NCBI RefSeq assembly: GCF_001761485.1
Contig: NC_090773.1
Span: 2,232,001-2,296,000, forward strand
Reading direction: 5' to 3'
Length of the DNA stretch: 64,000 nucleotides
Source of the DNA: Yarrowia lipolytica
Taxonomy: Eukaryota; Ascomycota; Dipodascomycetes; Dipodascales
The notes under the pieces were generated by a model. The model had not been told where the DNA came from and searched no databases. It saw only the letters and a program-made list of their open reading frames with translations. A program made the translations under genes and the position numbers. How positions within the stretch are numbered: the stretch's first letter is position 1; the number at the start of each line of letters is the position of its first letter. Positions 10,507 through 23,613 of this stretch are shown here, one piece after another.

Positions 10507-13074
10507 AGCGGTGGTAAGCACTCGTTACACATATTTAGATTCTATGCATTTATTATTGTTTTTGTAATATCGTCTGGGGGGGAGGTTGGGATTTCACGAC
10601 GACCATTTTGGTACCATTAAAGCGGTACTTCGAATAACCAACAGGAGCATTATGCTGTTTCCAGATACTTTTTTTTGGTCCCAGACATCACTTGATTAGG
10701 AGGTGAGTTTCTCTGATTTTAACCTTAGGATGCGTACGGTAACAGCTACGAACGAGACGGATGATCCATATGTTTCTACTGAAGCGATGCGGAGCAGGCT
10801 CTTTCATGGTATCAAAATGACCAGAATGATCTCGCATTTGCTGTGGACAACAGCGGTGTTTTTTCCGGTGAGATTCCATTTGGTTTTGCACTCTGTATTC
10901 GATACCATGATGGCTCCTAATTCAGGTGGTCAAGGCAATAAGTGGAGATCTCCGAGGATGATATCTCGCAGTCAAAAGTTGATTGAATCTCTCCGAGAAG
11001 TGTATGGGGTATTTTATCTTGCGTTGTTGCGTCTAGTTGTATGTACAGCTATCATGGGAAGGACATAACCAAACAGAATCGACTTATTCGCCAGTAGAGA
11101 AACGTAAAGGAATTGGGCACTTCTACTGAATGTAGGACATGTATATTAAGAATGCCCCTAGGTCTTCAATTGGTGACCATAAGCTTTGGGAGAAGTGCAA
11201 TCACCACTCCGCGTCGACAGATGTAGTACCTGTAGCTGTAAATATAGGAACGGTCTAAAGACTCCCCAACGATCCACGATCTGGGCAGTGTTGGGATCAA
11301 AATTTTCAGAATGATGCGGAGATTTTGACCGTGCGCTCCGTATCTCCTCGGTGCTGCTGTGGGAGGAGATTAGTCTGGATTCTACGCTGTTGACATTGAG
11401 GGTGCTAAACACAAACATGGGAGGTGGGACTCGATCTGAGCGTTAAAAAGGGGGGAGGAGCTGAAAATGGGCCTTGGAATTATTTGATTCTTCAGTGTCC
11501 CGTGACTTTTCCGACGCTGCAGATCATCTGGTAGCATACATGACCAAGTGCGACATGCACCTAACTTGTCTGGTGGTTCCAACGACACATAATCAGCCCA
11601 CAAGTGACGTAGACTCGACAGAGACCTCATCTCTCGGTTCTTTGGGGTCCTTGGGGGCGTTTCAAATGTATTTTTCCACCCATAGAACTACCCATTAAGC
11701 TTCCCCGGTGTCGAAGGATGTGAACGAGGCACGAGAGCAGACAGTAGACTCGCATTAAGTTGACTGTTTCGAATTTTCTTCGGCACTGCAACATGGTCCT
11801 TTGTTTGTGCCATTAAAATTAATTCGTATCTATCCGCTCTGCCTCTTTTATAGATGTTCATCTATACATTACCATGGACTAAGCGGGTGTCCAAGATGCG
11901 CTTCTGTCGGAGCTGGAGTCAAGTTTGAATCATGTACAGTTGAAATAAATTGTTGATGAGCCGCTGACAGTCACTTTACGAACATTGGGCCTTTATTCGC
12001 TGTAGTCATGTTGCTTTCTGCAACGTGTCTTGTGAGAAAGGAACGAACGCAGAATTGAAAATCTGATTGAACAGAATACGTAGGAGCCATTGATTGAGAG
12101 TTGAAGGACGAGTTGACTGATGGACTCCTTCAGACCATATCATCACTCACCATGCCTTATACTCCTCCAAAACCCCCTACAATGCCGTATACATTCAATT
12201 CTCTTGTCGTGATGATGATCAAAGAAGGGAAGAAGAAAAGTTTACCCTCAAGGAGAGCAACACGAATGCAGACTCGCACGGTCCACCCTAATCACTAGTC
12301 CAGGTCACAGTGGTCTCTGAAACTGCCACTAGTACGATTCTCACAAGTTTGGACTGCTAACCGAATACCTATACAAACTTGAAACACTTGTTTCCAGTAC
12401 AGTAGCCTATGAACTTCACACGCGATCTGTCTCCCGTAGCTATGTCAACACCACCAACTCAGAGCAGAATAAAGCACGGTCTCAGATGAATTGTTTCTGT
12501 CCCGTATTACTGAGTGTCGGTCCGTCGACGCACCTTTCGAGGTTCGTATAGGTCGGAAAGTCGTAAAGAGCTCATCAGCCGGCTCTTTTGAATTCAAACA
12601 CATGTGAAACCTGGCACTATGTTGCCGTATTCGCTTGTCTATTGACGTGTAACTTTCGGACTTGTCAGGGAGTGAAACCTCCGTTTCTTTGGCGGGTCAT
12701 AATGTCTCTATCGGCTTATGTAATGTCTCTGTGTAAACGGTGCCGGCTCCCCGAGTTGGAATATCTTTTCAGTTTTATAATCACTTGCCAGCAAGCCCGA
12801 GAACTGCTCTTGCCTGTAGTGTAGCTTCAAAGGCTGTGAGGGCGCTGTGTGTTGCGTGTCTGCATTAACTTGGATTATGGGAATAAATCGAAATTAATGG
12901 AATTAAAGAAGCGACAAGACGAGAATTCGGAAATAGTGGCGACAAGTCGATTTTTTTGCACACGCTAGCTGCGTGTTTTGCGAGTTGTAGGGTCTTCCTA
13001 GTGACTGCACCACCTCTCTTTTCTGCCGTGAAGACAACCTCTCCTCTCCCGCACATATCATCACGACCCAAACA
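10507..13074. other. Gene-poor DNA right of the Hua1-like gene
   Basis: No gene supported. Many short frames exist in all phases. A 49-residue frame from ATG at about 12152 (PYTPPKPP... with a repeated MPYT element) has a fair start context (CACCATG) but no other support. No CACGTG site was noticed here. Confidence 0.55.
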
Positions 13075-13377
13075 ATGGCAGTCGTGGTTGGAAAAGTGGA
13101 CAGTGAGTTGTTAAATGGGGTCCTGAGGGCCCCTGGAGTGTTTCTAGAGGGTCCAGAGGGTATTCTGATGCTTGTGGAAGGCTTGGAGGTGGTGGTTTCA
13201 GCTCTCCGTAACAGTGAAGCAAAAATGAAGAATTCGTCAGAGGGTCAAAAACGAGCGCGGGAGTCCGATAGAGTCTTCCAGTCGACTCACATGGCATTAA
13301 AGAGTGTCCTGGTAGATTCGATTGGTGTCTCCGGACTTCCCATCGCTCATAAATCCCCCTCTTTCGTTCACAGGTGA
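13075..13377 (+). CDS. Possible small ORF of unknown function (100 residues)
   Basis: The ATG has a favourable context (ACAATGGCA) after a pyrimidine-rich leader-like stretch, and the frame is open for 100 codons. The product resembles no family I know and has no clear domain; it is rich in V, L, G and E. A potential donor GTGAGT at about 13102 inside it could mean a spliced transcript, but I found no matching acceptor. Low support; it may be chance. Confidence 0.2.
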   Translation: MAVVVGKVDSELLNGVLRAPGVFLEGPEGILMLVEGLEVVVSALRNSEAKMKNSSEGQKRARESDRVFQSTHMALKSVLVDSIGVSGLPIAHKSPSFVHR

Positions 13378-14700
13378 ACGTTTTGGCTCCACTAACAAAG
13401 TGACCTAATGAGCCACGCAGACGGCATAGAGGGTGTAGAGAACCGCTAGGATGCTCTCCTACTGCCACTGATGCCTTTGGTAGACTCTCCAGGCTGATCG
13501 ACTGGATGGCTTTCTCGATGGATGGTTTTGTTTTGTTTTTCGGAACACGCACGTTTGGCCGACTGACAAGACAAGGGCTCAGATGTGCCTATCCGTTCAA
13601 CAGCTGACGCTTGGATGAGTGCCCATGCCTTCAACAAACGACAAGGCCAAGACGAGTGAGTATCGATACCATCTCATACTGGTGAGTGTGTTTGACCCAA
13701 GACAGTGTACTAGACTTTCAAACAAGCATCACGGACGGTGTTTGGGCACTGGAATGGACACCGACATGAGAGCGAATGGTTTGGCCAGTGTGTGCTTCCC
13801 TCCTGTCTCTCTTGTTTCTGTTACTGTATCAGTTTGCCTCTGTCTTTGCTGATTCTGTGTTAGTTCGGGTCTCTGTTTTGGTTTTCTGTTAGCTCCCTTT
13901 AGACCTTGGCTAGGTGGTAAAGGAGTCTAACAAAAGATCTAAACAAGTGTGAGTTGGCAAGAGAGTAGTTGGTTGGACAGTTTGGTCAGCGGATATCGGG
14001 GTACGTTCTCTATCTCCATTTTGACGTAACCCGAATTGACCAACTCTCAGACTGTTTCTTTGCACCAAACAAAAATGGGTAGTAACCATCAGGTTGCCGT
14101 CTATTTTCTTGAGCTGTTTCCCTTGATTCTGCGCCTCTTCTCACTATGGGCAGCTTTTCTCGCAAACACAGTCAACGAAGTAGACATCAGTCTGTTATGC
14201 TTCTTCTTGTAGAGACGACGTTGGCTGCTGTTTTTCCTCTTTTCCTCCTCGCTCTTCATGGGCCACATCTCTTCATCTCCATTTCCTTCTGTTCCAGTCT
14301 ACTCCTGGAGATCCATTCACCCATTCATATCTACCACAAGACCATTAACCCACTCACTGACTCATACCCACCCACAAGACCCATCCACTCATTTACTGAC
14401 TCATATCTACCGCGAGACCATTCACTCACTCACTCATTCATATTCACCCACCAGACCCATTCACTCATTCACTCGCTCACCCACCCACTCGCTCGCTAAC
14501 CCTTGCAATGCCCTGACACACAGCAGACGCTTGGAAACATCGGAAAGGACCAAAAGCAACCGAGAACCGACACAGAACCAACGCAGAAGAGATACGGTCG
14601 ACAAGGACTTGGCGGTTGTCGTTATAACAAACAATTTTGCATCTCCAGGATCCAATAATGTCCATTAACGACCAGGTATAGTCCCACTGACAAAATCACG
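13378..14700. other. Gene-poor DNA with orphan splice-like signals and a CACTCA-rich tract
   Basis: Two GTGAGT donors on the plus strand (about 13655 and 13681) follow an ATG at 13625, and a CTGACACACAG acceptor-like site ends near 14524; on the minus strand a CTAACACAG acceptor lies at about 13855-13863. None joins into a protein I recognise. From about 14316 to 14500 the plus strand is built of degenerate repeats of CACTCA/CATTCACTC and ACCCATTCACTC. Confidence 0.4.
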
Positions 14701-15486
14701 TCAAATGACAATCTGCGGAAGAACACAGGCGACACCTCCTGGATATAAAACAATCTCTCCAGCACCCATCAAGTCACACATCAGTCCACTCCAATCACGC
14801 AATCGGCCGACAGAACGCCTCCGTACACTCTCATTCACTTCGTCCTTGAAACATATGTCAAGTAGACAGTCAACATGTTCAATCGGCGACGACAACGATG
14901 CTTGAAACATGTCCCCATACAACATCCTCAGCTGTCGCGTAGAACGACACTCCCCTCTGGGTATCAATCTCAGCTCCACACGACCGTTTGGTACGAGATA
15001 ACAGCTTTGGAGTGCGCGGTAAAGAATTTCTGGACATAGAGAGGCAGCTAGAGACAATCTCGGTATAGGTAAGGGCAGTCCAGATAGGCCCAAGTCCTCT
15101 AACGATATACAGTCCAACAGTAAGACATCTAAATGGACATGCTCACGCCATCCAAACAAAATCCAATGTGCAACTTTTCACATAACACATTTTTTCAGCA
15201 GCTGGGTACACACATCTACTTGAGACACTTCTCTGTATTGTTCCGCATTGTTCCCCATCTGTTCGACTTGGTCTTTAACCAATACGCCATGTTGCCAGCT
15301 CTGCAACATATACTCTAGATATCCCGAGCTATGTTTCCCTGGCTCTATATGCGTGAGACATTCCGTTTGACGTTGTCTAGGGAGTCTGATATCGCCCTGG
15401 TCGCGACAAGGACTCCATGATACCACAACCCTCACGCTTGGGATAGTTTCACGACATTGGGAGAGCAGCGCTAAGATGGAGGAGGA
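14701..15486 (-). pseudogene. Decayed reading frame of unknown origin
   Basis: One minus-strand frame is open from 15486 to 14701 except for a single TGA at 15178-15180, giving about 260 codons. The translation is leucine-rich and looks helical (LEYMLQSWQHGVLVKDQVEQ before the stop; REHVHLDVLLLDCISLEDLG and CPEILYRALQSCYLV after it). I do not recognise the family. There is no good ATG at its left end, and the frame closes just upstream. It could be the remnant of a host gene, an allele with one nonsense change, or a chance frame; remnant is my preference because the frame is much longer than others in this gene-poor block. Confidence 0.35.
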
Positions 15487-16768
15487 TCAACGTGTCCAGG
15501 TGAGAGAGTGGATGAGAAGGAGCAAGTGTGGAGCGTCTTGGCCGAAAGTAAAGTACTGGGCCTGAAGAGCGTGTTGGATTCTGCTTCTAGGATTATGAGA
15601 GCGGTGTCTGAGTTTTTGGAGATTGCATAAATGTGATCAGGAAAGGAGTCTGCTGATAGATATACCTTTCATCGTTTATTTCGTTCATCTCCGGTGATGC
15701 ACGACAGGTCTCGACGGTGGTAAAGGGAGCTTGGTGGTGCGATAGGAGACCTGTTGTTGTTTTGGAATGCGACATGCTCTCCATGCCACCGGTGGTATAC
15801 ACTTGAGGGAGGTGATGGTGTTATTGGAAGATTTCCGGAGTCACTGATGTCAAAACTTCGGGACGAGTATGATGTTGATCACAGCCTGTCCCGAGCGACA
15901 GTGCTGTACACCTATGAGTATCGTGAGATGTGACAGTACAGACAGTGACGGCACTTCTGCATTATGAGTGGAGAAAAACTTCATCGGGCTATACAAACCT
16001 CATAACCTGAACGGTGTCAATCTCTCTTCTTCACACCAGACGCTGTACCCTGATGCTATAATCACCCTTCATGTCGCCTGCCGCTTTGAGTCAATAGTAC
16101 GAGTTTGCTCGCATTGTGTTTGTGTCCCAATCCGAACCACCCGAAGGGTCCGAAGGCAGTTTCGTCCAGGCTATGTTTGCTTGCTCGACAGCAGACTGCA
16201 GTAAACTTACGGCGCTCCACGCTCGAAACGATGCTTTCACACTTGGGTTCAGAGTTGTGGACAAGCGGGCGGGTTTTGGGCTGGAGTGGGTTTGGGCATG
16301 AGTATGGCAGTTGAGGGCTTCCGAGTTGACTGCAACCAGGCTAATAGGATGTTTCTGCCACCCTGGTGACTGTGGTTTCAGCTGTCTTGCTCTGTGCACA
16401 CTTGTGAGCAGCCAAGAGACGTTATTTCCTTTTGTGCAGTTCCACGCCACTACTGGGCCAACCCTCTTCCGCAGCAACTTTTGTGATCGACCACCTCCGT
16501 CTAGGTCATTTCCTCGGCGACGCTGGTCTGACGTCACTCTTCGGTCTCCGATGTTGGTGACAGGTTATCGTATGTCCCTAGAGACCTGGGGTCGGGGCTG
16601 CTTGCTTGGCTGAGTGTCTTGGTGACCAGACGGATATGAACTCACTCATACAGGCACTGTACGTCTTTGGCCGTCCACTAACCCATCTCTCACCTTGCCG
16701 TAGCCCAATCCTACAGCATTAATAGCTAATGTTGTGTTATTTCTATTGCATAGTTATGGTACTGTAAG

Positions 16769-16822
16769 CTTGTACTCTTCTCTATTAAGGACTTCTAAGA
16801 CATTAATAGAAAAGAGTACAAG
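16769..16822. repeat. 20-bp near-perfect inverted repeat (hairpin)
   Basis: Arms 16769-16788 and 16803-16822 match at 19 of 20 positions as reverse complements and flank a 14-nt loop. As RNA this would be a strong stem (the one mismatch becomes A-C or a C-A pair depending on strand). GTACA-type repeats follow directly. Could be a cruciform, the stem of a small RNA, or the remains of a small inverted-repeat element. Confidence 0.9.
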
Positions 16823-17712
16823 TACAGTACATACAGTACGAGTACGAGCACTTGTATAGTGATAATGTTCTATGATAACACGATAGCTAGGTTCCGGAAA
16901 ACGGCGGTTCCTGAGTGTATGTTTATCTTTTCCGTGTGTATTTCATATCATCGCCATGTACAGAACGTGTATTAGTATATACTTGTATGTACTGTGTGTA
17001 CTTATGTACGAATACTCCTACTGTAGCACCCTGCTGTCTACGCCTTTGGATGGTCACCTGAACTGCCCTTCTTCTAACTCGAAGTGAACAATCGAATCCG
17101 CCCAGGTGCAGCATTGCTCGCTTCCACTTCCCCAGCTATGACTTTTGGACTACTGTACTCACCGTTTTTTTCAATGTGTTTTAACCAAATGTAGACATGT
17201 TTTAACCAAAAAAAAGGGTCATAATTAAACAAACAATACAAAAACCTGTCTCAATGTAATTAAAAAACAGTACAATAAAGTACTTGTACCAGCACAGCTG
17301 GAAAAGACGAGAGTCGCAAAAGTGCATAGTTGGTCGCCGAAACAAGAGGCCGGAAAACATACCACGACAGTGAGACACCACTCAACCCATTGGCTGTTAT
17401 GACTAAGAATTCTTCCCACCGTTAATATTGTTTAAATTTAATATCATCTGTAAGTTGCCGTGTCTCAACTCAGAGCATGAACAACGAGTTGCCCTACAAG
17501 TGGTAAAGTTTCAGTGAGCACGAGAGGGCTGAAACCTGAATGTGGAATCTGGTTGGAGAGAACTTGGGGTTTCCGGTAGTATTAGGGGATGCAGCGTTGA
17601 GGTACCGTCTTTTATCGCTCGTCCCATTTTGTACATTTTGAAAGATGCAAATTGTCTCCCTCATTTGGATTTTTTCTTGTACTCTAATGAATCAATATAT
17701 GGAAAGAAGAGC

Positions 17713-17759
17713 AAAAAAATAAAAAAATAAAAAAATAAAAAAATAAAAAAATAAAAAAA
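17713..17759. repeat. A-rich period-8 microsatellite (AAAAAAAT)n
   Basis: About six copies of AAAAAAAT, followed by about 120 bases of A-rich sequence made of AAACAAA-type blocks to about 17880. Confidence 0.9.
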
Positions 17760-18361
17760 CCAGAGGGAAAAACAATACCGGAGGGAATAAAATTCCAAGA
17801 CCAACAAAACAAAGAGAAAAGAAACAAAAAACAAAAAACAAAGAACAAAAAAAACAAAGGGAAAAAACAAAGAGAAAATAAATCCCATCTCCTACCAACA
17901 CATTTTTCCATTGGCAATTCAGGACCATCAACAATTATGGTATGTTCCCAAGTTCGTATGATCTCAGATCTGTCCAAGCTAATGTGCTCCCACGTTACCC
18001 TACTGAGCACTAATATCCGTGTATCCGTTTTTTAACCGCATCACCTGCATGGTAGCTGCGACAGGGCGTATTCGATACGAAGTTACTGGAGGACTGAATT
18101 TGGGGGAAATGGACCAAATTGGAAAAAACTCCGACGACGAAAAAAAGTCGAAATTACGAATAAATTCATGACAAATCGGGGGGATGACGGAGAAAATACA
18201 ACTAAAACGTGCTCACATTTGTTACACGTACTTTTACTGGTGTATTGTCTATAGCATAGCTACAATCGTTTCAATATTACAGTAATTAAATTTAAACAAA
18301 AAGTGCAGTCAGGCAAATCCGTCCCTTAACACATGCACCTGAATACAAGTACAAGCAGGTC

Positions 18362-18389
18362 GTATTTTGTATTTTGTATTTTGTATTTT
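18362..18389. repeat. (GTATTTT)4 microsatellite
   Basis: Four 7-bp units GTATTTT in tandem in AT-rich DNA. Confidence 0.9.
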
Positions 18390-19580
18390 TAACACTTGTA
18401 ATGTGACGCTACGCCATCGATTGTTCCGAGAGAAAGTCACACGAGGCACGTTCTTCTGCGGCCACTGGCGCCCTTCTGAAAAGAGGCCTTGGGCGAGTCT
18501 GATGCTCGTTGGGCTGATTAAATCAAGGAATAAAATTTAAAAAATAGTGATATCAGGGACGTGAAAAGTCCAAGAATAGACGGTGGTCGTGTTTCTACTC
18601 GTTCCGGTACCCGCAATGGAGTTGAGCGCTTCTGACGCAGTTTCTCAGGGGCCCATTCAATCTGCTGCAATAATGAAGGTTTCTGAACGAGGCGGAGGAG
18701 ACATTACAGCACGCTACATGAAGGGTGGAGGCTCGGAGATTCCATTTTGGTCATCTGTCATATCACGTTGAGTTTTGTCTAGAAGACTCAAACCTCTTCT
18801 ATTTTGATTTTCCCTCAGTTTTGCCTTTTCGGATTTCAGACCATAGAATTGTGAATAAAAACGCAGATGAAGAACAGACTTGATAGGAACGCTCTCCACA
18901 GCCCTGAGATTATTGTGGTAGACTCCATTATCTTGTCTACATGGCTCCTGTCCAGAATATCTCAGACTTTTCCTCCACCCACCCCTGTCCTTAACCTATC
19001 TTGCAAACGTAGAGTTAACCGAATTCGGGCTCCGAAAAGCTCTTCTATGACTGGTCAGCATGTTGGGTGACTGACTAGGTTGTTCGGAACGTACGATCCA
19101 TAGTGGCTCTGTCTCTTTGCACTTGTTCTTGTAGCGCAGACGATCTGTGCTTCCGAATGGAGAATCAGCCCAGATGAGGGACTCGTCCTTCTCCAGCCGT
19201 GCAGATGTGCGCTGATCAGTATTGCATCTCCTACATATCAAGCCGTTTGTCCCACCTCTCCATGACATCGGCACACACACTTTTATCGACTCTCGTCGTC
19301 TCCTACAGGCGATAGTGTTTGGAACAAGAACGGCCCAAGGCGCACGATTAGGTCCAGATAGAAGACATTAGGTCGGAAAAACAGAGTCTCAACTCTGGTG
19401 ACGTGTCATGTTGCTATATGAGGGCGAGAGGTGTTGTTTCTCTCCTGGCCATGAGCTGACACTGAAGGGCTGGTGGTGCTGTGGTAAACGCTCATTTGGA
19501 ACAAGTATATAATAAAAATGAGAGCCCTCGTTTCAACTCATGTTCTGATTAACTCCCCGTGGAATTTCCAGCTATATTCG

Positions 19581-19597
19581 TTTAATTATAAATTAAA
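19581..19597. repeat. AT-only 17-bp dyad
   Basis: Seven-base arms TTTAATT and AATTAAA around ATA. Two perfect 10-bp palindromes TTAAATTTAA lie at 17432-17441 and 18286-18295 in the same gene-poor block. Dyads of about 17-21 bp have been reported in Yarrowia centromeric DNA; whether this one is related is unknown. Confidence 0.7.
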
Positions 19598-22500
19598 TAC
19601 TTTGTCGGTATTTCAAGGTTCAAATCACAATTTAATGGCTATTTTACCTAAATACCTTTAGCTGGACAAAGTAAGTTGCTAAACGGCTCGTTAGAGACAT
19701 TGAAAATCCTACTCCCTAGCACTTGCTGATGATGTCTCCGATCTCCTCATCTCCACTGCGGGACCGTCCATTTTGCCCTACAAGTGTCAATACACATCCT
19801 CGTGGAAAATTAGGTTAGTTGCTCGGATACTTTGCCTATATTCGAAACAAAGGCCACACTCATAATCTGTCTCTCGAATGGTGAGTTGTCTACCAACTTT
19901 TCGGACTCCGAAACCAACCCTGAACCTCTTTCTAGTCCCTATTGGAACTGGCAAACGTCTTGATTGTCGATTGGGCTCTGTTTACCCGCCCTATTAGCTG
20001 CCAAAATGTAATTAAGCAGTTGCAAAAATATACAGGAGCTGAGGTGCCAAGTGGTCTTAAGTCCATGGCGTTAGCAGCTAAGGTTTTTTGTGCTTTTTTT
20101 TTTGTTTAGCAAGCAGTCCCAAAAAGAAAATCGACGCATACAGATGGCGAAGAGAGGGAGGACCCGGTTGATTTTTTCACGTATCTTAATAAATATTCAC
20201 GTTTTTTAGTGATTTTTTTGTTGGCAAAATGCTTTTTTTTTTTTTTTTCATACAAGGCTTTTTCATTGGGCGGCCCAAAATTTACCTTGCAAATACTCCG
20301 ACTATTTTTAATATTGTTGTGGCACTGCCTCTGACTCTCATCCGATGCCAAGAATAGCCCTGTAACTTAAAGTACGGCTACACTTGTATCTTTTCAGGGG
20401 TCGGTTAAAAGCTCCAATTTTGGAAGGGTCCAAGAGGACTTGAAGTAAGTGTGATTACTAATGTGAAACCGGGATCTGGAATAAATTTCGCGGGAGAATA
20501 TTCTTGTGGACTCAAGTTGTCCCCACGTGCGCTCCAGCCGCCGCAATCTCCATCTTGCGGGCTGCAGGTGTCTGTATATTTTGATGCGTTCGGAAACTTT
20601 GTAGTGCGCATTAACTCTGCTGCACGTTTATCGGACCGATATGTCATCGAGTAAATGAGTGATTTTGGCCCACGATGGCGGAAAGCAGGGGTGTTTGGCA
20701 TTTTTCGACATTTTTATGCTGCGCTTGGACCCCCGAACAACCGTTGTGCGCCCGTTGAGTCCAAAATGGCGAAATTAACGCTTATGTACCGGCTATGCGG
20801 ATCTAGTCGAATTAGTGCAGGGTTGAAAGGGGTCAAGTGCCACTTGCCGAGGTACAAGAGGAAATATTGGCCTCAAGTAATTAGAGATCGAGTGGATGAT
20901 AGCTGGGGGAATTGCGAAGTATAGTACTTGAGCATTGCCGACTCTGTCTCCAGTCATCATCCGTAAATTTGTTACGGTATCCCACAACTCTCTCTCAATC
21001 TATCGCACAAGTATCTCTTACTCGGCCGTCTATCTATCGCAATCAGGATTCACTTGTCCTTCTCCAGCTATTCCAAAGTCGTCTGTCCCCAAAAAAGTCA
21101 AAGACGCTAACTGTGGGGGGTCAATGAGACAAAGACGCTCAAGTTTCCACCTGGTCGCGGAGCGTCCTCAATTGTTTCTAGATATTTTTTTTGCCAGTAG
21201 CAACTTTTTCCACCCCAATTGACTCTCAACCGTTGCGAACAGAGTTTGTGGAGTGGCATACAGATGTACATCATGTAGGGAAAAGAATGTGAAACTCAGA
21301 GTACAGTACGGAGATGTGCTTGACACTGCAGTCGGGGTGGTGGAGATGGTGGAGAACAGTGTAGAAATGGCGAGATAGGTCGGACGGTAAATATTCAGAA
21401 CTCCTCTTCTTGATATCAAGTCTTCGGACCCCCATTTCGCCACATGTATCTCTCCCCTCAAATCCAACGAATAACATTCATTTTCAACCGGGCTTTTCCA
21501 GACTGTCGATCTGAGCATGAACCAGGCGTAAGAGATTGGGGTTAATATTGAGTTGAACCAGGGGAAAACACGAGCGACGAGCTTTGACTTTGGTAATAAA
21601 CAGGCCACAGAATCCGCCGAAAAGGGTTTTTCTCGGGCGAGCTTTGCTGGGGGATGCAACCGTTGCCAGACCATTCTAAGATGCGTTGGTTCTCGGACCT
21701 CTGCTTGCAAAAGCCTAAGCTCGGCAGTCGTCTCTCGCGAGAAGTAATAAATGTCTTTTATGAAAACATCCATGTTTGGTAGCAACAAAGGGGCGAGGGC
21801 GGGGAAAAGCCCACTTGGTTGGTGTACTGAGATAGGGCACATAAACCACAAGTCAGTCGTCGTCTTAGTCGCTAAAAGAAAAAAAGACGAAAAAAAAAGA
21901 AAAAAAGAAGAAAAAAAAAGAGAATAAGACTTTTGATCTTGGCGAGAGAGTGCCAGATCAAGGGCAAAAAAGATATTTGTCGTCTGATCAGTGTTTTAGA
22001 GTCACGTGGCAATCTCCGAGTTTTCGCGACCACAGAAATAAATTACCGACCCATCAAAAAGAAAGAAAAAAAAAAAACAGGAAAAAAAAAAGAAAAAAAC
22101 ATCGTCTATCTGCTAGCGTGCTCACAGGTAGTGATGGTCAGCTGTCCTGCTCAACTAACTCTTGTGTCCTAACCGCCGTCCTATGCTTGTTGTGTCACTC
22201 CATTTTCATTCGCTGATGTTATCAGTGTCGTGGTGCTAGCTAGTTTGCAGCGACGAGAGCATGAAATGCCGATGAACAGGAGAATGCGGTGAGCGTTTGA
22301 ATGGCGGAAAAAAAGCAGAAAAATGTCGAAAAGAATTGTAATGTCGTACTCAAGTGTCCAGCCCGATCCAGCGAGTCCCGCAAGTGTCTGGGTCCATCAA
22401 TGACCTGCGTCTCCTCCACGGTGCACTCTGTCGGCCACGATATCGTCGCACCAGCCCCACAACAAGCCGGTTAGCTCGCTTCCTACACTGTTATCATCAG

Positions 22501-23580
22501 CGTAGAGACTAGTCTAGACCGCGCTCGGTCACCCGTGGTGGCCCACCAACTGGTGGCCTTCCACCACAGTCTCAAGAGTCGTCTGCCAGGCGTCTTAACA
22601 GCTGTACTTGTACTCGCTGGCCACACTCTGCGGTCGATGCATCCCGGCTCGCTTACAAGTTCTCGTCGTCGTCAGACGGAACTACTTTGGTGGATTTAGG
22701 GCGGTATAGTGTGGAGAGGGCTTAGCGTGCGCTAGAGCAGGAGCTAGAGGTCAGGCGGGGAGTTCTAGACCGTGATGTGCTCCAGGTGTGTGGGAATACT
22801 ACATGTTTAGGAATGGACCAACCGAGACTTTGAATCTAACTCGGGCTTGTATGGCTCCATGTTAACCCGGCTCGACAGGACGGCCTCCTTGGCTCCGGAT
22901 TTGTGCGCGTATATTGATATTTATGACCCGCTCGGAAAGTGCTACATTCCAGCGGTCTCCGTTTTGGTTATTATTGGGGGCTTTTAGCCCGTATATGTCT
23001 TTTATGAAATGATATTGTTATCATAGCTCTTGACTTCTGAGGCTGGTGGGGGTAGGGACAGTCAGCGTAGTGGCGGTCGATGCTGCCTCGGAGGAGGGGG
23101 GGGTGGTGGTGTGTCGGTGGGGTCACTTTGTTGATGGAGTTGAGGACCTCACTTTTTGTCCTCCAAGTTTGCCAGTTTTCAAAGGCATTGTCTTCAAAAC
23201 TGGCCAACAAATACTTGTTGTGTATTTTGTTTGTATTCTGTACCGACACCCTATAAATGCAATTTATCCAAACAAGTCTTTAGAGCATAAGTGTTAAAAC
23301 CCCGCAGCCCGTCGTCCACAATATGGGCGAGTGGCCAGGTGGGTTCGCTGTCCGTGCAACTGTTTTATTTATTTATTTCTCATGTTTTTGGCCCTCCAAT
23401 CCGACTTTGAAAATTTCCATGTTTGGCATTTTGGGCAATTGGGCTTTTTGGCAAAAAGACCCTTTTTAGGTCTGGGCCTCTGAGAAAAAAAGAGCCTCCT
23501 CCTCCGGAAGACGGCGAGGCCACGGCGACCGGCCACCGGCCACGTTTGCGCCTCGTTGCGGCCCTCTCAGCTGGACCCCG

Positions 23581-23613
23581 GCCGTCTCCCGCCGTCTCCC
23601 GCCGTCTCCCGCC
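23581..23613. repeat. 10-bp GC-rich tandem repeat
   Basis: Three exact copies of GCCGTCTCCC and a partial fourth, in a GC-rich segment upstream of the SANT-domain gene. Confidence 0.9.

Noticed and set aside
13061-13552. 163-codon minus-strand frame
   Set aside because: No family resemblance, overlaps other frames, proline/serine-rich low-complexity, no promoter or splice support.
17700-17890. A-rich tract as the tail of a LINE-type element
   Set aside because: No adjacent reverse-transcriptase-like coding sequence or target duplication seen; simple repeat expansion explains it.
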